A stretch of DNA of 36,668 bases from an uncultured Clostridia bacterium (GCA_947581885.1 CANPWF010000001.1:1-36668); one strand, 5' to 3'. Shown: positions 7,685-17,966, numbered from the stretch's first letter. Numbers and translations: made by a program. The notes: generated by a model from the letters alone, not told the origin.

Positions 7685-7746
7685 CAAGGCCTTGCGGCGG
7701 GCAACTTGCGCCGCACACGACAGAAAATCCGTCAGAAAATTTTGTT

Positions 7747-7777
7747 ACGCCGTCCGCGTTGCGGGCGGCGTATTTTT
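7747..7777 (+). terminator. Rho-independent terminator of the MarR redox operon
   Basis: An 11-bp stem ACGCCGTCCGC / GCGGGCGGCGT (one G-U pair) at 7747-7757 and 7761-7771 has a GTT loop, followed by ATTTTTG. It lies 63 nt after the last stop codon. Confidence 0.85.
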
Positions 7778-8080
7778 GCATTTGCCCGTGCATACAAAAA
7801 TGCATAAATCTATGCATAAACAAATCGCATACGTATAATTGTGTCTTTTTAGAGGCGCGGGCGGCAAAGCCCCGATGAAAAGGGGCGGCGCGGTCCCTAT
7901 ATACAATAATATTGGGGAGCGCTGTGCGCCGAGAAAAGAGGAAAAATGCGGGAATGGAAAATAGTAACATTTTTTGTAAAAAAGAGTAAAATATTTGAAT
8001 AACTTATACATTCCTTCTCTGATTTTTATAAAAAAATTCGTATTTTTATAAATTTTTTTTGAAAAACCGAGCGAGAACAA
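7778..8080. other. AT-rich intergenic region upstream of the giant LRR gene
   Basis: No coding sequence recognised. It holds a small inverted repeat TGCATA-N4-TATGCA (7800-7815), a TATAAT at 7834-7839 without a matching -35, a GCCCC-N8-GGGGC hairpin near 7870-7887, and from about 8020 a very AT-rich stretch in which TTTTTATAAA occurs twice. That stretch lies directly upstream of the -35 at 8081 and could act as an UP element. Confidence 0.6.
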
Positions 8081-8111
8081 TTGACACGGGGGGGGGTATT
8101 GGTGTTATAAT
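8081..8111 (+). promoter_or_regulatory. Promoter of the giant LRR gene with a nine-G tract in its spacer
   Basis: Consensus TTGACA (8081-8086) and TATAAT (8106-8111) with an extended -10 TG at 8103-8104. The spacer is 19 nt and contains nine consecutive G at 8088-8096. Loss of one or two G by slippage would give 18 or the optimal 17 nt, so expression could vary with tract length. Predicted start near 8118, about 29 nt before ATG 8147. Confidence 0.85.
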
Positions 8112-8146
8112 TGTAACAAATTTCTTCATAACGGATGGTGAAATTT

Positions 8147-11100
8147 ATGAAGCGCAAAGTTTTATTGATACTTGGCTTGCTGTTCTCCGTCGTCACCCTG
8201 CTAGGTGCGCTTGCCGCATGCGGCGGCGGGGAAGAACCCGAGAAAAAGCAAGCCGGCTCCGAAGCGGGCACATATTACTGCGACTATAATGGGGTAGAGA
8301 ACGATTTGACCCTCGGTGGCGAATGCGAGTTTGAACTCAAGATCGGCGCCACGGTCATGAAGGGCGGTTACGAACTCGAGGGGGAGGGCCTTACCCTCTC
8401 GCCCGAGAACGCCGGCGTGATCTCCGCAAGATATAAGAACGAAAGGATCTCGTTTACCTATTCAAACGTCTCCTATACGTTTTTGCGGAAGATCGAGTAT
8501 ACGGTGAAGTTCGATACCGACGGCGGGACTGCAATCGACGACGTGAAGGTCGTCAACGGAAGGACGGTCGCAAGACCCACCCCGCCCAAGAAGGGTGAAC
8601 TGATTTTTGTCGGATGGTATACCGATAAGACCTATCAGAACCCGTTCTACTTCTCGCAACCCATCACCGGTGATAAGACGATCTGCGCGCGCTTTGTCGA
8701 GCCGCTCGATCCCGAGTTCGATGTAAAATTCGACCTAGGCTATACGGATGCGGCCGCAATGGCGCCTATCCGCACCGTTGGGCATAAACTCTATCCCGAC
8801 CAACTTCCCACGCCCGAGCGCACGGACGGCGTTGCGTTTATCGGCTGGTACGTCAGCGACTTTGAGACGCGCGATAAACTTTCGCGCGCGTTTGACTTGG
8901 AGGCGGAGGTCGCGCAGGACTTCACGCTGTACGCCGTTTGGGCGGAAACGGAAGGCGAGCCCGTCGTCTCGGTGACCGAGAGCGGCGTGGAGATCTCCGT
9001 GGATGGAGAAAACCTCGGCAATTATAATCTCAAAATCACCGCTCCCGACGACAGCGAGTCCACGCATTCTGACGCGCTTGCGACGGGCGCCACGACGAAA
9101 TACGATTACAATTTCGCCGCGCAAAACGAGGGCGAATATAAGGTGGAAGTCGAAGTTTCCGGCAAGACGACGACCCGCTATCTCAACAACAAGGCGCTTG
9201 CACGCGTCTCGGATTTCCGCCTCGAATTGGCGGGCGAGACGAGAACGTTGATCTTTAACAGCGTTGCGGGCGCAACGGAATATAAGATCACCGTAGAGTG
9301 CGGCACGGAAGGGCACGCGGCCGTTCACACCGAAAAATCGCTCGGCACAACCACGGCTTACGATTTCTCCGAGTGCGCTATGGGGGCGGACAAAACCATT
9401 AAGTTCACCGTGAAGGCGTATGCCGCGGGCCACGTGGCGAGCGTCTCCGAAACGTATGTTTACGACAAGACCCTTGACGAAGTGGACGCCATTACATTCG
9501 ACGAAGCGAAGGGTGATGTCACGTGGAGCAAGGTACCGTATGCGACGGCGTACCGTGTGACCGTTTCGCTCAACGACGAGCAAGTGGGCGAAACCACAGA
9601 ACTCCTTGCCGTTGGTACAAGCGGAAACGTGATGCGCTACTCCGTAAAGGAGATCGGAAAGGGCGAGGTGACCATTGAGGTCGTGCCTGTTGCATTCGGG
9701 TGGAATTCTCCCGAGGTCTCGGAATATACCTTTGAAAAACCCGCTCCCGCCGCTCCCACGAACGTACGTTTCGAGGACGGGAAAATCAAGTGGAACGCGG
9801 TCACGGGCGCAACAAAATATGAAGTTGTGATCGGCGAAACGACGAGAATGGCAGTAAGCGATCCCGCCGGGAACACTCCTCCTACCGAATATCAACTGCA
9901 GGAGGCGGACTTCGGCTCCTTGGAGGAGGCTGTGATCACGGTTTATACCGTGGGCGTGGACGACGCGGATAGATCGTACGCTTCGGATGCGATCAGTGTT
10001 GTGAACGCCAATGAGATCCGCGGCCTCGCCTATGCGGGCGGCTACGCGACGTGGAAGCCCGTATTCGGCGCGACTGCCTATCAGTATAAGGTGGGCACCG
10101 GCAACACTTGGAATACCGTCACTGCGTCCAAAGCGGCCATCGAATTCGGGGCTGCGGGCGAGCAGACCATTTCCGTAAAAGCGGTGAAAGACGGGGCCGA
10201 TTCGCCGGTGGAGACCGTTACCGTCACAGTCTATACCGTAGAGTTTGACATCGGCGGTGCCGCGAGCGAGATCGATGAGGTCGCCGACATGTATCTCGCC
10301 GCGGGCGATCCCATCTCGCTTCCCGTGCCTTCTACATGGCCCGGATATGACTTTGATGGTTGGTACACAGAAGATGGCGGCACAGGCGCAAAATACGAAC
10401 TCACCGTGTTCGACGGCGGCGCTTTGACGCTGTTTGCGAAGTGGAACCCCAAGAAATTCACCATTACGCTCGAAGTCGGCGCAGAAGGAACGTGCCAAGA
10501 AACGTTCGAAGTTTATTACAGACAAACAAACATCTGTCTGCCTATTCCCACGCCTGCCTCCGTGGAATATACCTTTAAGGGTTGGTACCTCGGCGTGGGC
10601 GGTACGGGCAGACTCTATGCGAACGCGACTGACGGATCCGCCGGTACATACACGCAACTTACAGACCTCACGGTCTATGCAAAGTGGACGACTCCCTTTG
10701 CGTATACGAATAAGAGTAACAAGCTTACAGTTACCGCGGGTACAAATATCGGCGGCGAAAAAGAAGTGACTATTCCCGATAAGCATGATGGTTTGCCCGT
10801 TACGACGGTCGGCGATTTCAACTCGGGAACCACACTTGAAATCATCAACATCCCCGATACGGTGGGAAACATCACGCTCGGCACCGTGGGTAGCGCATTT
10901 GAGAGCCTCAAGAACTTGAAAGAGGTCAACATCTATCACGTTGAGGGCAACAATACTCCCAAGTATGCTTCCAAGAACGGCATGGTGTATGAAGTGGAAG
11001 GGAATAAACTCGTCTATGTTCCCAAAGCTTACAAAGCTCCCGCTATCGGTCACAAGGACGACCCGGTGGAAGTGACCATTCCCGACAATATCGAGGTCAT

Positions 11101-14100
11101 CGTTTCGGGCGCAATGTACAAGAACCTGACGATCACCAAGCTCACTATTCCTGCATCGGTGCGCGAAGTGCAGACCAACGCCATTTACGGCAACGACTCC
11201 GAAAAGACGAATGCGAACGGCGATAAACTCGCGGAGATCGTGTTTGAAGCGACGGAGAACGGCACGCTTACTATCGCAAACGAGGCGTTTATCAATCTCC
11301 ATACGCTCACATCCATTACGCTTCCCAAGTATGTGCAGGCACTTGATGCAGAAAGTCACACCGTTATTCTCGGCACGGGCCAGATAAAGAACTGCGTAAG
11401 TCTTGAGAATATCAACATCGCGAACGGCGTTCCCGGTGATGCATACTTCTCGGAGGAAGGCGTACTCTGCCGCACCGCAGAGGGCGTGCGCGAGATTGTA
11501 TACTATCCCACTGCCCGTACGGAGACGTTGTATACGTTCCCCACGACGGTCGGAATCACCGTTATCGGCGCTCATGCGTTTGAAAAGGCAAAGAGCCTTC
11601 AAAGCATCGTTATCCCCGCTACCATCACGAAAATCGGGGAAAGCGCGTTCAACGGTTGCGAAGGTATCCAGAGCATCACGTTCCAATCCGGCGAGAGCGA
11701 TCAAGATCTCACGATCGAGAGAGAGGCTTTCGTCGGGACCAAGGCGCAAAGCCTTACGGTCCCCGCAAATGTTACCTCCGCAGGTTGGCACGCCTTCTAC
11801 ATCAGTACGTTGCAAACGGTCACGTTGAAGGGTAAAACGGGTATGCATGTGGAATATGCGGACAAGGGCGTGTTCCATCCTTCGACGGAAAACCTCACGA
11901 TCGAAGCGAACTTCCCCGTCATCGACATTTCGTCGGCATTTTCGAGCATCAACACTGCGGCGGCAGTACCGTCTCTGACGAAGGCAAAACTGAAAACGAT
12001 CAATATTTCCGCGAACGATAATTATAAGCAAGTGACGGGCAACGAAGCCGGTAAGGGCGCCATTTTCGATAAGGATATGACAAAGATCCTCTACATCGTG
12101 GAGGAGACGGAAGACTTTACGGTCCCCGAGGGTATTACCGAGATCGGCTCTGCGTTGTTCTACAATAATAAGACGTTGCGGACCATCACCATTCCCGCAA
12201 GCGTAAAGACGATCGCAGACAGGGCGTTCAGCGGTTGCGAAAATCTTGCCACGGTCACGTTCTCACCGTTCGTGGCACCCGCGGACAGCGGAGAGGCAAA
12301 GCGTGCCGCCTTGACCATAGGGGAGAAGGCATTCAACGAGTGCAAATCTCTCGCAACGATCGAGCTTCCTGCTGAAACGACATCTATCGGCAAGAGCGCA
12401 TTTAATAAATGCGCAAGCCTTACAGAGTTCACCGTCCCCGGCGGCGTGGCAGTTGTGGAAGAGGATCTGTTCTCCGAAGCCGGCATCGAAAGCATCACGC
12501 TTTCCGAAGGCGTATCGATGATCAAGGCGGGCGCGTTCAACAAGTGCGTTGCATTGGAAACGATCTCGCTTCCCGCGAGCATGGCGACCATCGAGCCCTC
12601 CGTGTTTACAGGATGCAAGGCGCTCACAACGATCACTGTTGCAGAGGAAAGTGAACACTTCAAGTCGATCGACGGCGTGTTGTACACTGCCCAAAAGAGA
12701 GCACAATCTACGGAGATAGACCCCGTAGAACTGTTGTTCGTTCCTCTGAACGGCAAGGCCGACAACGGTACGCTCCGCATTCCCGCAACGGTGACGAGCG
12801 TTGCGGAGAGGGCGGCGCAGTTCAACACCGGGATCACCGCGATCGAATTTGCCGAAAAGGTAGTGAAGTATAATGCGACGACCGGCGACGAGGAAGACGG
12901 CACGCTCGTCATCAACGATTATGCGTTTGGGGGAAATTCTACCGGCAAAACAAAGTTCAGCTCTATCAAACTGCCCATCGGGCTTACGACGATCGGCAAG
13001 CAAGCGTTCTCGTATCTGCACGAGTTGACCTCTATCGAAATTCCTTATACGGTGACGACGATCGGAACGCAGGCGTTCTATATGAGCGACCGTTTGGCGA
13101 CCATCACATTTAAGGAGACGCCCCAAGAGACCGCGGGGGTAGAGCTTACACTTGCAGGCAGTCCGTTCCAGAATGTCACCGGGCTGAAAAACATTGTGTT
13201 GCCCGACCGTCCGAAAGTAACGTTGAGCGTTGCGACGTTCTCGCAGTGCTACAACCTCGAATCGGTCACACTTCCTGCGGGTCTTGCGGAATTGCCCGGA
13301 CCTACATCGGGAGATACCGGCATATTCTCTAACTTCAAGAAGCTGACCACCGTCAACTTCCCCGCGCAGGTCTCCGCGAACTTCTCGATCGGCAAGTATG
13401 CCTTCTCCGGGTGCATCAATCTGGCACACGTTGGCACAGCCAAACAGGTGGATGTAGATGGTAAGGGTATGCAGAAAGAAGTCTACTTCCTGCCCGAAGG
13501 CGTCAAGACGATCGGCGCGTATGCGTTCCGTAACAGCGGACTTACGTCGATCGGCATCCCCGCATCGATGAGCGAATTCAGTCTCGAAAGCGAGGGTGGC
13601 ACATGCTACCGCCCGTTCGGGGGTTGCTCGAAGTTGGAAACAATTGCGTTTGCGAACGATTGCGCACTCACCTATCTGCCCGCAGGACTTATGACGGGTG
13701 CGCGTTCGTTGAAGTATGTGGTGTTCGGCAAGAACTCCCACATCCAAACGATCGGCGCATACGCCAGCGAAATAGTATCCGGAAACGGGCAGTCCGACTC
13801 GTTGGCAGGCGGTGTATTTGCGGGGGCTTCCCAACTTGCAAGCATCACGATCCCCGCATCGGTGGAAGTCATCGAAAACGGTTGCTTCATGAATTTGCCC
13901 TCGTTGCAAGAAGTGAAGTTCGAGGAGGGCAGCAAACTGCAAAAGATCGGCGGCGCTCTTATCACTTCGAACACGGAAGAAAAGGGAACAGACCCCGTGT
14001 TCGCTTTCTCCGGGCTCACCTCCTTCACCTTCCCGAAGATCACCAATGAAGCGGGAGAAGTACAGGAACTCAAAGTTGTGGCCGGCATATTTAGCGGATG

Positions 14101-17100
14101 TTCGAGTCTTACAAGCATCGCGATCTCGGAATCGGTGTGGGAGATCGACAATCTCTTAAAAGGCACGGTCGCGCTCGAAACGCTGACGGTTCCGGAAGGA
14201 AGCGAGCGCTTTGAGGTGGACGAGACGAACAAGGCGCTTTATAGCCTCAAAGAAGGCCAGAGGGATGTTCTTCTCGGCATCTACGGCGATCCGGGCAGCG
14301 TACTCAACATTGCAGGCGGCACGACGCAGATCGTGGCAAGTCTTTACAGGGGCAGAACGTCTATCACGCAGGTAAACATTCCCGATACCGTTGTCTCGAT
14401 CGGCGAAAGCGCATTTGAGAACTGCATCAACCTTACAACGGTGACCATCACCGTGGGCGATGGCAAGACGAGTGCGCTCAGCCTCATCGGTGATGCGGCG
14501 TTCAAGAACTGCTGGAAGCTCGCTTCGTTCGACTTTGCAAAGGCAGTCAACCTCAACCGTATCGGCAAGGAGGCGTTCTCCGCTTGTGCTTTCACGAAGC
14601 TCGACTTGCGGCAGAATCATCAGCTTGGCAATAATGCGGGCGGGACGAGTGTAAACGGCATCGGTGCGCAAGCATTTGAAAACGCTCCTCTGCTCGGCAC
14701 GGAGATGATCGATACCGCTATCGCGGCCACGGACCAATACTCCGTCATGTTCCCCGCAGAGCTGAAAACGATCGAGAAGGCGGCGTTCAGGAATACGCCG
14801 ATCACGAAGATCGATTTGAGCGGGACGAAGGTAACAAAGCTACCCGGCGGTACAAGCAACGATGGTATCTTCATGGGCTGTGCGCAACTCAAAGATGTGA
14901 AATTGCCCGTCGGCCTGACGTTGATAGAGGCACGAACGTTCTATAATTCGGGTCTTGAAACGATCAACCTCGAAGAGTTGGTCAACTTGACCGACATCAA
15001 GGCAAATGCGTTCAACAATACGCAACTCACGAGCATCGTGTTCCCCGAGGCAAAGAAGTTTGCAGCGACGACATCGCAATCCAGCATTTTTGCGAACAAC
15101 ACGAAGTTGAAATCTGTGGATATGTCGAAGGCGACCAGAATCCAGACGTACGGCAGCAGCGCATTCTCGGGGTGTCCCGAACTTGAAACGGTAACGTTGC
15201 CGAGCAGTCTCACCACGATCGGCAACAACATGTTTAAGGATTGCACTTCGCTTGAAAGTATCACTATCCCCGAAAATGTGACCTCGATTGGCAACAGCGC
15301 ATTCGAGGGTTGCACGGGTCTTGGAAACGTGACGATTCAAGCGACCGGGCTCAAAACGATCGGCAACAAAGCGTTCTCGGGCACGGTGCTCACGAGCTTC
15401 GATTTCCCGCAGACGGTGGAGTCGCTTGGCACGAACGCATTCGACGGCTGTTCGGAACTCGCGGAAGTGACATTCCACGACAACAGCAAGTTGACCATCG
15501 GAAATTATGCTTTCCAAGGAACGGGTCTCACTTCCGTTCACTTGCCCGAAGGGGTGGCGTCGATCAATCAATATGCGTTCAACAATTGCACGAGCCTCAC
15601 TACGGTGGAGTACGATAAGGACGGCATCACACTCGGTACGAGCTGCTTCGCGAATACCGCTCTCGCATCGTTTGACTTTGCACACGTGAAGGAGGTCGGT
15701 GCTACTGCATTCCAGAACACGAAGTTCACGGAGTTCACTTTCCCTGAACATACCATCTCTTGGAAAGCTGGCGTATTTACCGACTGTGCGGAACTCACGC
15801 AGGCTACGTTCCCGTCGTATGTGACGGAGATCCCCGCCAGCATGTTGAAGGGTTGTACCGCACTTGAAAAAGTGACGATCCAAAACGAATACCTCACCAC
15901 GATCAACAACAGTGCGTTTGAGGGTTGCACGGCGCTCGATGAAATCGAATGGCCCGCATCGCTCGACAGCCTTACAAAGCTCGGCACAAGTGTGTTCAAG
16001 GGGACCGGGTTCACCGCGATGGATCTCTCCAAGATGACGAACGAAAAAATCAACAATTTGCCCACAAGCACGTTCAGCGGCTGTGAAAGCCTTGGAAGCG
16101 TAAGACTAGCGCAGAATATGGTAACTTTCGGCGGGAAAGAAGTGTTTAAGGGCTGCACGAGCCTCACCACGGTGAACGGCATGAACCAAATCACAACGCT
16201 CACCGAAAGCGCATTTGACGGTTGCACGTCGCTCGCGACGATCGACATATCGAACGTGACCACGTTTGCCAAGAATGCCTTCAAGGGGTGCACCGAACTC
16301 AACAATGTGACCATCAACGAGAACGCTACCGCAATCGCCGAGGGAACATTTGCGGGGTGCGCAAGCCTTGCCAATATCGGGGACACTGAGACGGCGAACA
16401 TCACCTCGATCGCCAAGCGCGCATTCCAAGGGACCGCGTTCACGACATTTAAGATCCCCGCGAGCCTTACTACCGTCACCGCTTCCGCGTTCGACAGCTG
16501 CACCGACCTTGTAAGCTTTACCGTAGCGGACGAGAACGAAACGTTTGTAGTCGGTGAAAACGGTGAGCTCTATCAGCGCGGCGAGGGCGACGCGAAGATC
16601 CTCATCTGCTATCCCGCCGCCGCCACGACCGTGGAGATCGCCGCGGATGCGACGGAGATCGCTGCGCTTGCGTTCTCGGGCATAGGCGGCACGGGCAAGA
16701 CCCTCACCGTTCCCGGGAATGTCACGATCGACGGCTACGCCTTCGTGGGCTGCACATTCGATAAGGTCATCGTGGAGGACGGCGAAGGAGCCCTTGCACA
16801 GTACGCCTTTGCGCAAAACTCGTCGACTTATCCTGATGCGATTTGCGGCGTCAAAGAGGTAGAGTTCAGGGGCAGCACGGCGCTCAATGCGTCGGCGGCA
16901 ATGACCTCCTCCCAGTACCTGTTCCAGAACAACACGGGTACCACCAAGGTGACATTCCCCGAAGGGCTTACGACGATCGGCTCTTATTGGTTCGCAGGCA
17001 CAAGCAAGACGTCTTCCGCGGATGCGATCCCCACGGCTATCACCACAGTGGTTATTCCCGCCTCGGTGACGACCATCAAGGATTCGGCGTTCAAGGACGC

Positions 17101-17959
17101 GAGCCTCACGGACATCGTCATTCCCGAGACCGTCACTACGATCGAACAGAATGCGTTCGCGAACAATACCTCGCTCACCCACCTCACGTTCAATGCGCCC
17201 GTCGACCAGGTGAACATCGCCGCATCGGTATTCTCGGGCTGCACCTCGCTTGAAACGGTGAAGTTCGGGTCCAAGGTGACGACGATCGGCGAAAAGATGT
17301 TTGAAGGCTGCACATCGCTTGCGCACTTCGTCGCTGTCGCGGATGGCGACGCGGAGACGCAGGACGCCCTTCCAGAGTCGGTCGATTACATCGGCGCGGC
17401 CGCGTTCAAGGGAACTGCCATCGAGAAGCTTACGCTCCCCGGCAGTGCAGAAAAGCCGCTCACGATCGTTCATAACGGAAACGACGGCACCTTTGAGGGC
17501 TGCGCAAAATTGAAAAATATGGTGGTCCCTGAAGGAACGACGGAATTGCCTTATAAGATGTTCTATGGGTGCACCGCACTCGAATGGGTGAAACTTCCCG
17601 ACACCATTATAAAGGTGAACGGCAACGTCTTCTACAATTGCGCGTCGCTCAAATTCGTAAATTTGCCCGGAAGCATTGCCGAATTCTCTTCGAGTTTCCT
17701 CGGTAAGACGCCGAATCTTCATGTGTTCGTCGCGAAGGGCATCGCCAAATTCGGCACGGGTATATTCTGGACGAATGAAGAAGGGAACCGCCATATCTAC
17801 TTCGAGGACGATGAGTACACGGTGCTCTCCACGCGCGGGTTGACGTGGCACGCCAAGACCGACCATAGCGACTTCACTTGCGGCGCAACGCTTGCGCAGG
17901 CGCTGGAAGCTTCGGGCGCGACGGACTTCCCCGAGTATAACGAAATCGTAACGGATTAA
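8147..17959 (+). CDS. Giant BspA-type leucine-rich repeat surface lipoprotein (3270 aa)
   Basis: Lipoprotein with signal peptide and lipobox LAAC (C25). Two InlB B-repeats at about residues 116-265 (FVGWYTDKTYQNP, TLYAVWAE), about five fibronectin III-like domains at 270-695 (for example IKWNAVTGATKYEVVI), two more B-repeats at about 696-855, then a long BspA/LRR_5 solenoid from about 875 to 3190 with a roughly 23-residue unit (TIGxxAFxxCxxLxxITIPxx), on the order of 100 repeats, and a short C-terminal cap. No LPXTG motif: anchoring is by the N-terminal lipid. BspA-type proteins are adhesins or binding proteins, which I infer here. ATG 8147 is chosen because GGATGGTG precedes it and it begins a normal signal peptide; in-frame ATG 8135 lacks a ribosome binding site. 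Expression may be phase-variable via the G tract at 8088-8096. Confidence 0.93.
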   Translation: MKRKVLLILGLLFSVVTLLGALAACGGGEEPEKKQAGSEAGTYYCDYNGVENDLTLGGECEFELKIGATVMKGGYELEGEGLTLSPENAGVISARYKNERISFTYSNVSYTFLRKIEYTVKFDTDGGTAIDDVKVVNGRTVARPTPPKKGELIFVGWYTDKTYQNPFYFSQPITGDKTICARFVEPLDPEFDVKFDLGYTDAAAMAPIRTVGHKLYPDQLPTPERTDGVAFIGWYVSDFETRDKLSRAFDLEAEVAQDFTLYAVWAETEGEPVVSVTESGVEISVDGENLGNYNLKITAPDDSESTHSDALATGATTKYDYNFAAQNEGEYKVEVEVSGKTTTRYLNNKALARVSDFRLELAGETRTLIFNSVAGATEYKITVECGTEGHAAVHTEKSLGTTTAYDFSECAMGADKTIKFTVKAYAAGHVASVSETYVYDKTLDEVDAITFDEAKGDVTWSKVPYATAYRVTVSLNDEQVGETTELLAVGTSGNVMRYSVKEIGKGEVTIEVVPVAFGWNSPEVSEYTFEKPAPAAPTNVRFEDGKIKWNAVTGATKYEVVIGETTRMAVSDPAGNTPPTEYQLQEADFGSLEEAVITVYTVGVDDADRSYASDAISVVNANEIRGLAYAGGYATWKPVFGATAYQYKVGTGNTWNTVTASKAAIEFGAAGEQTISVKAVKDGADSPVETVTVTVYTVEFDIGGAASEIDEVADMYLAAGDPISLPVPSTWPGYDFDGWYTEDGGTGAKYELTVFDGGALTLFAKWNPKKFTITLEVGAEGTCQETFEVYYRQTNICLPIPTPASVEYTFKGWYLGVGGTGRLYANATDGSAGTYTQLTDLTVYAKWTTPFAYTNKSNKLTVTAGTNIGGEKEVTIPDKHDGLPVTTVGDFNSGTTLEIINIPDTVGNITLGTVGSAFESLKNLKEVNIYHVEGNNTPKYASKNGMVYEVEGNKLVYVPKAYKAPAIGHKDDPVEVTIPDNIEVIVSGAMYKNLTITKLTIPASVREVQTNAIYGNDSEKTNANGDKLAEIVFEATENGTLTIANEAFINLHTLTSITLPKYVQALDAESHTVILGTGQIKNCVSLENINIANGVPGDAYFSEEGVLCRTAEGVREIVYYPTARTETLYTFPTTVGITVIGAHAFEKAKSLQSIVIPATITKIGESAFNGCEGIQSITFQSGESDQDLTIEREAFVGTKAQSLTVPANVTSAGWHAFYISTLQTVTLKGKTGMHVEYADKGVFHPSTENLTIEANFPVIDISSAFSSINTAAAVPSLTKAKLKTINISANDNYKQVTGNEAGKGAIFDKDMTKILYIVEETEDFTVPEGITEIGSALFYNNKTLRTITIPASVKTIADRAFSGCENLATVTFSPFVAPADSGEAKRAALTIGEKAFNECKSLATIELPAETTSIGKSAFNKCASLTEFTVPGGVAVVEEDLFSEAGIESITLSEGVSMIKAGAFNKCVALETISLPASMATIEPSVFTGCKALTTITVAEESEHFKSIDGVLYTAQKRAQSTEIDPVELLFVPLNGKADNGTLRIPATVTSVAERAAQFNTGITAIEFAEKVVKYNATTGDEEDGTLVINDYAFGGNSTGKTKFSSIKLPIGLTTIGKQAFSYLHELTSIEIPYTVTTIGTQAFYMSDRLATITFKETPQETAGVELTLAGSPFQNVTGLKNIVLPDRPKVTLSVATFSQCYNLESVTLPAGLAELPGPTSGDTGIFSNFKKLTTVNFPAQVSANFSIGKYAFSGCINLAHVGTAKQVDVDGKGMQKEVYFLPEGVKTIGAYAFRNSGLTSIGIPASMSEFSLESEGGTCYRPFGGCSKLETIAFANDCALTYLPAGLMTGARSLKYVVFGKNSHIQTIGAYASEIVSGNGQSDSLAGGVFAGASQLASITIPASVEVIENGCFMNLPSLQEVKFEEGSKLQKIGGALITSNTEEKGTDPVFAFSGLTSFTFPKITNEAGEVQELKVVAGIFSGCSSLTSIAISESVWEIDNLLKGTVALETLTVPEGSERFEVDETNKALYSLKEGQRDVLLGIYGDPGSVLNIAGGTTQIVASLYRGRTSITQVNIPDTVVSIGESAFENCINLTTVTITVGDGKTSALSLIGDAAFKNCWKLASFDFAKAVNLNRIGKEAFSACAFTKLDLRQNHQLGNNAGGTSVNGIGAQAFENAPLLGTEMIDTAIAATDQYSVMFPAELKTIEKAAFRNTPITKIDLSGTKVTKLPGGTSNDGIFMGCAQLKDVKLPVGLTLIEARTFYNSGLETINLEELVNLTDIKANAFNNTQLTSIVFPEAKKFAATTSQSSIFANNTKLKSVDMSKATRIQTYGSSAFSGCPELETVTLPSSLTTIGNNMFKDCTSLESITIPENVTSIGNSAFEGCTGLGNVTIQATGLKTIGNKAFSGTVLTSFDFPQTVESLGTNAFDGCSELAEVTFHDNSKLTIGNYAFQGTGLTSVHLPEGVASINQYAFNNCTSLTTVEYDKDGITLGTSCFANTALASFDFAHVKEVGATAFQNTKFTEFTFPEHTISWKAGVFTDCAELTQATFPSYVTEIPASMLKGCTALEKVTIQNEYLTTINNSAFEGCTALDEIEWPASLDSLTKLGTSVFKGTGFTAMDLSKMTNEKINNLPTSTFSGCESLGSVRLAQNMVTFGGKEVFKGCTSLTTVNGMNQITTLTESAFDGCTSLATIDISNVTTFAKNAFKGCTELNNVTINENATAIAEGTFAGCASLANIGDTETANITSIAKRAFQGTAFTTFKIPASLTTVTASAFDSCTDLVSFTVADENETFVVGENGELYQRGEGDAKILICYPAAATTVEIAADATEIAALAFSGIGGTGKTLTVPGNVTIDGYAFVGCTFDKVIVEDGEGALAQYAFAQNSSTYPDAICGVKEVEFRGSTALNASAAMTSSQYLFQNNTGTTKVTFPEGLTTIGSYWFAGTSKTSSADAIPTAITTVVIPASVTTIKDSAFKDASLTDIVIPETVTTIEQNAFANNTSLTHLTFNAPVDQVNIAASVFSGCTSLETVKFGSKVTTIGEKMFEGCTSLAHFVAVADGDAETQDALPESVDYIGAAAFKGTAIEKLTLPGSAEKPLTIVHNGNDGTFEGCAKLKNMVVPEGTTELPYKMFYGCTALEWVKLPDTIIKVNGNVFYNCASLKFVNLPGSIAEFSSSFLGKTPNLHVFVAKGIAKFGTGIFWTNEEGNRHIYFEDDEYTVLSTRGLTWHAKTDHSDFTCGATLAQALEASGATDFPEYNEIVTD

Positions 17960-17966
17960 GTGAACA

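Noticed and set aside
7834..7839. TATAAT as a second promoter upstream of the giant gene
   Set aside because: No acceptable -35 lies 16-19 nt upstream, while the TTGACA/TATAAT pair at 8081-8111 is much better placed.
8735..12031. A 1098-codon minus-strand open frame inside the giant LRR gene, plus others at 12263-13942 and 16106-18235
   Set aside because: The plus-strand protein has clear signal peptide, InlB, Fn3 and LRR domains; the antisense frames show no domain and arise from repetitive codon usage.
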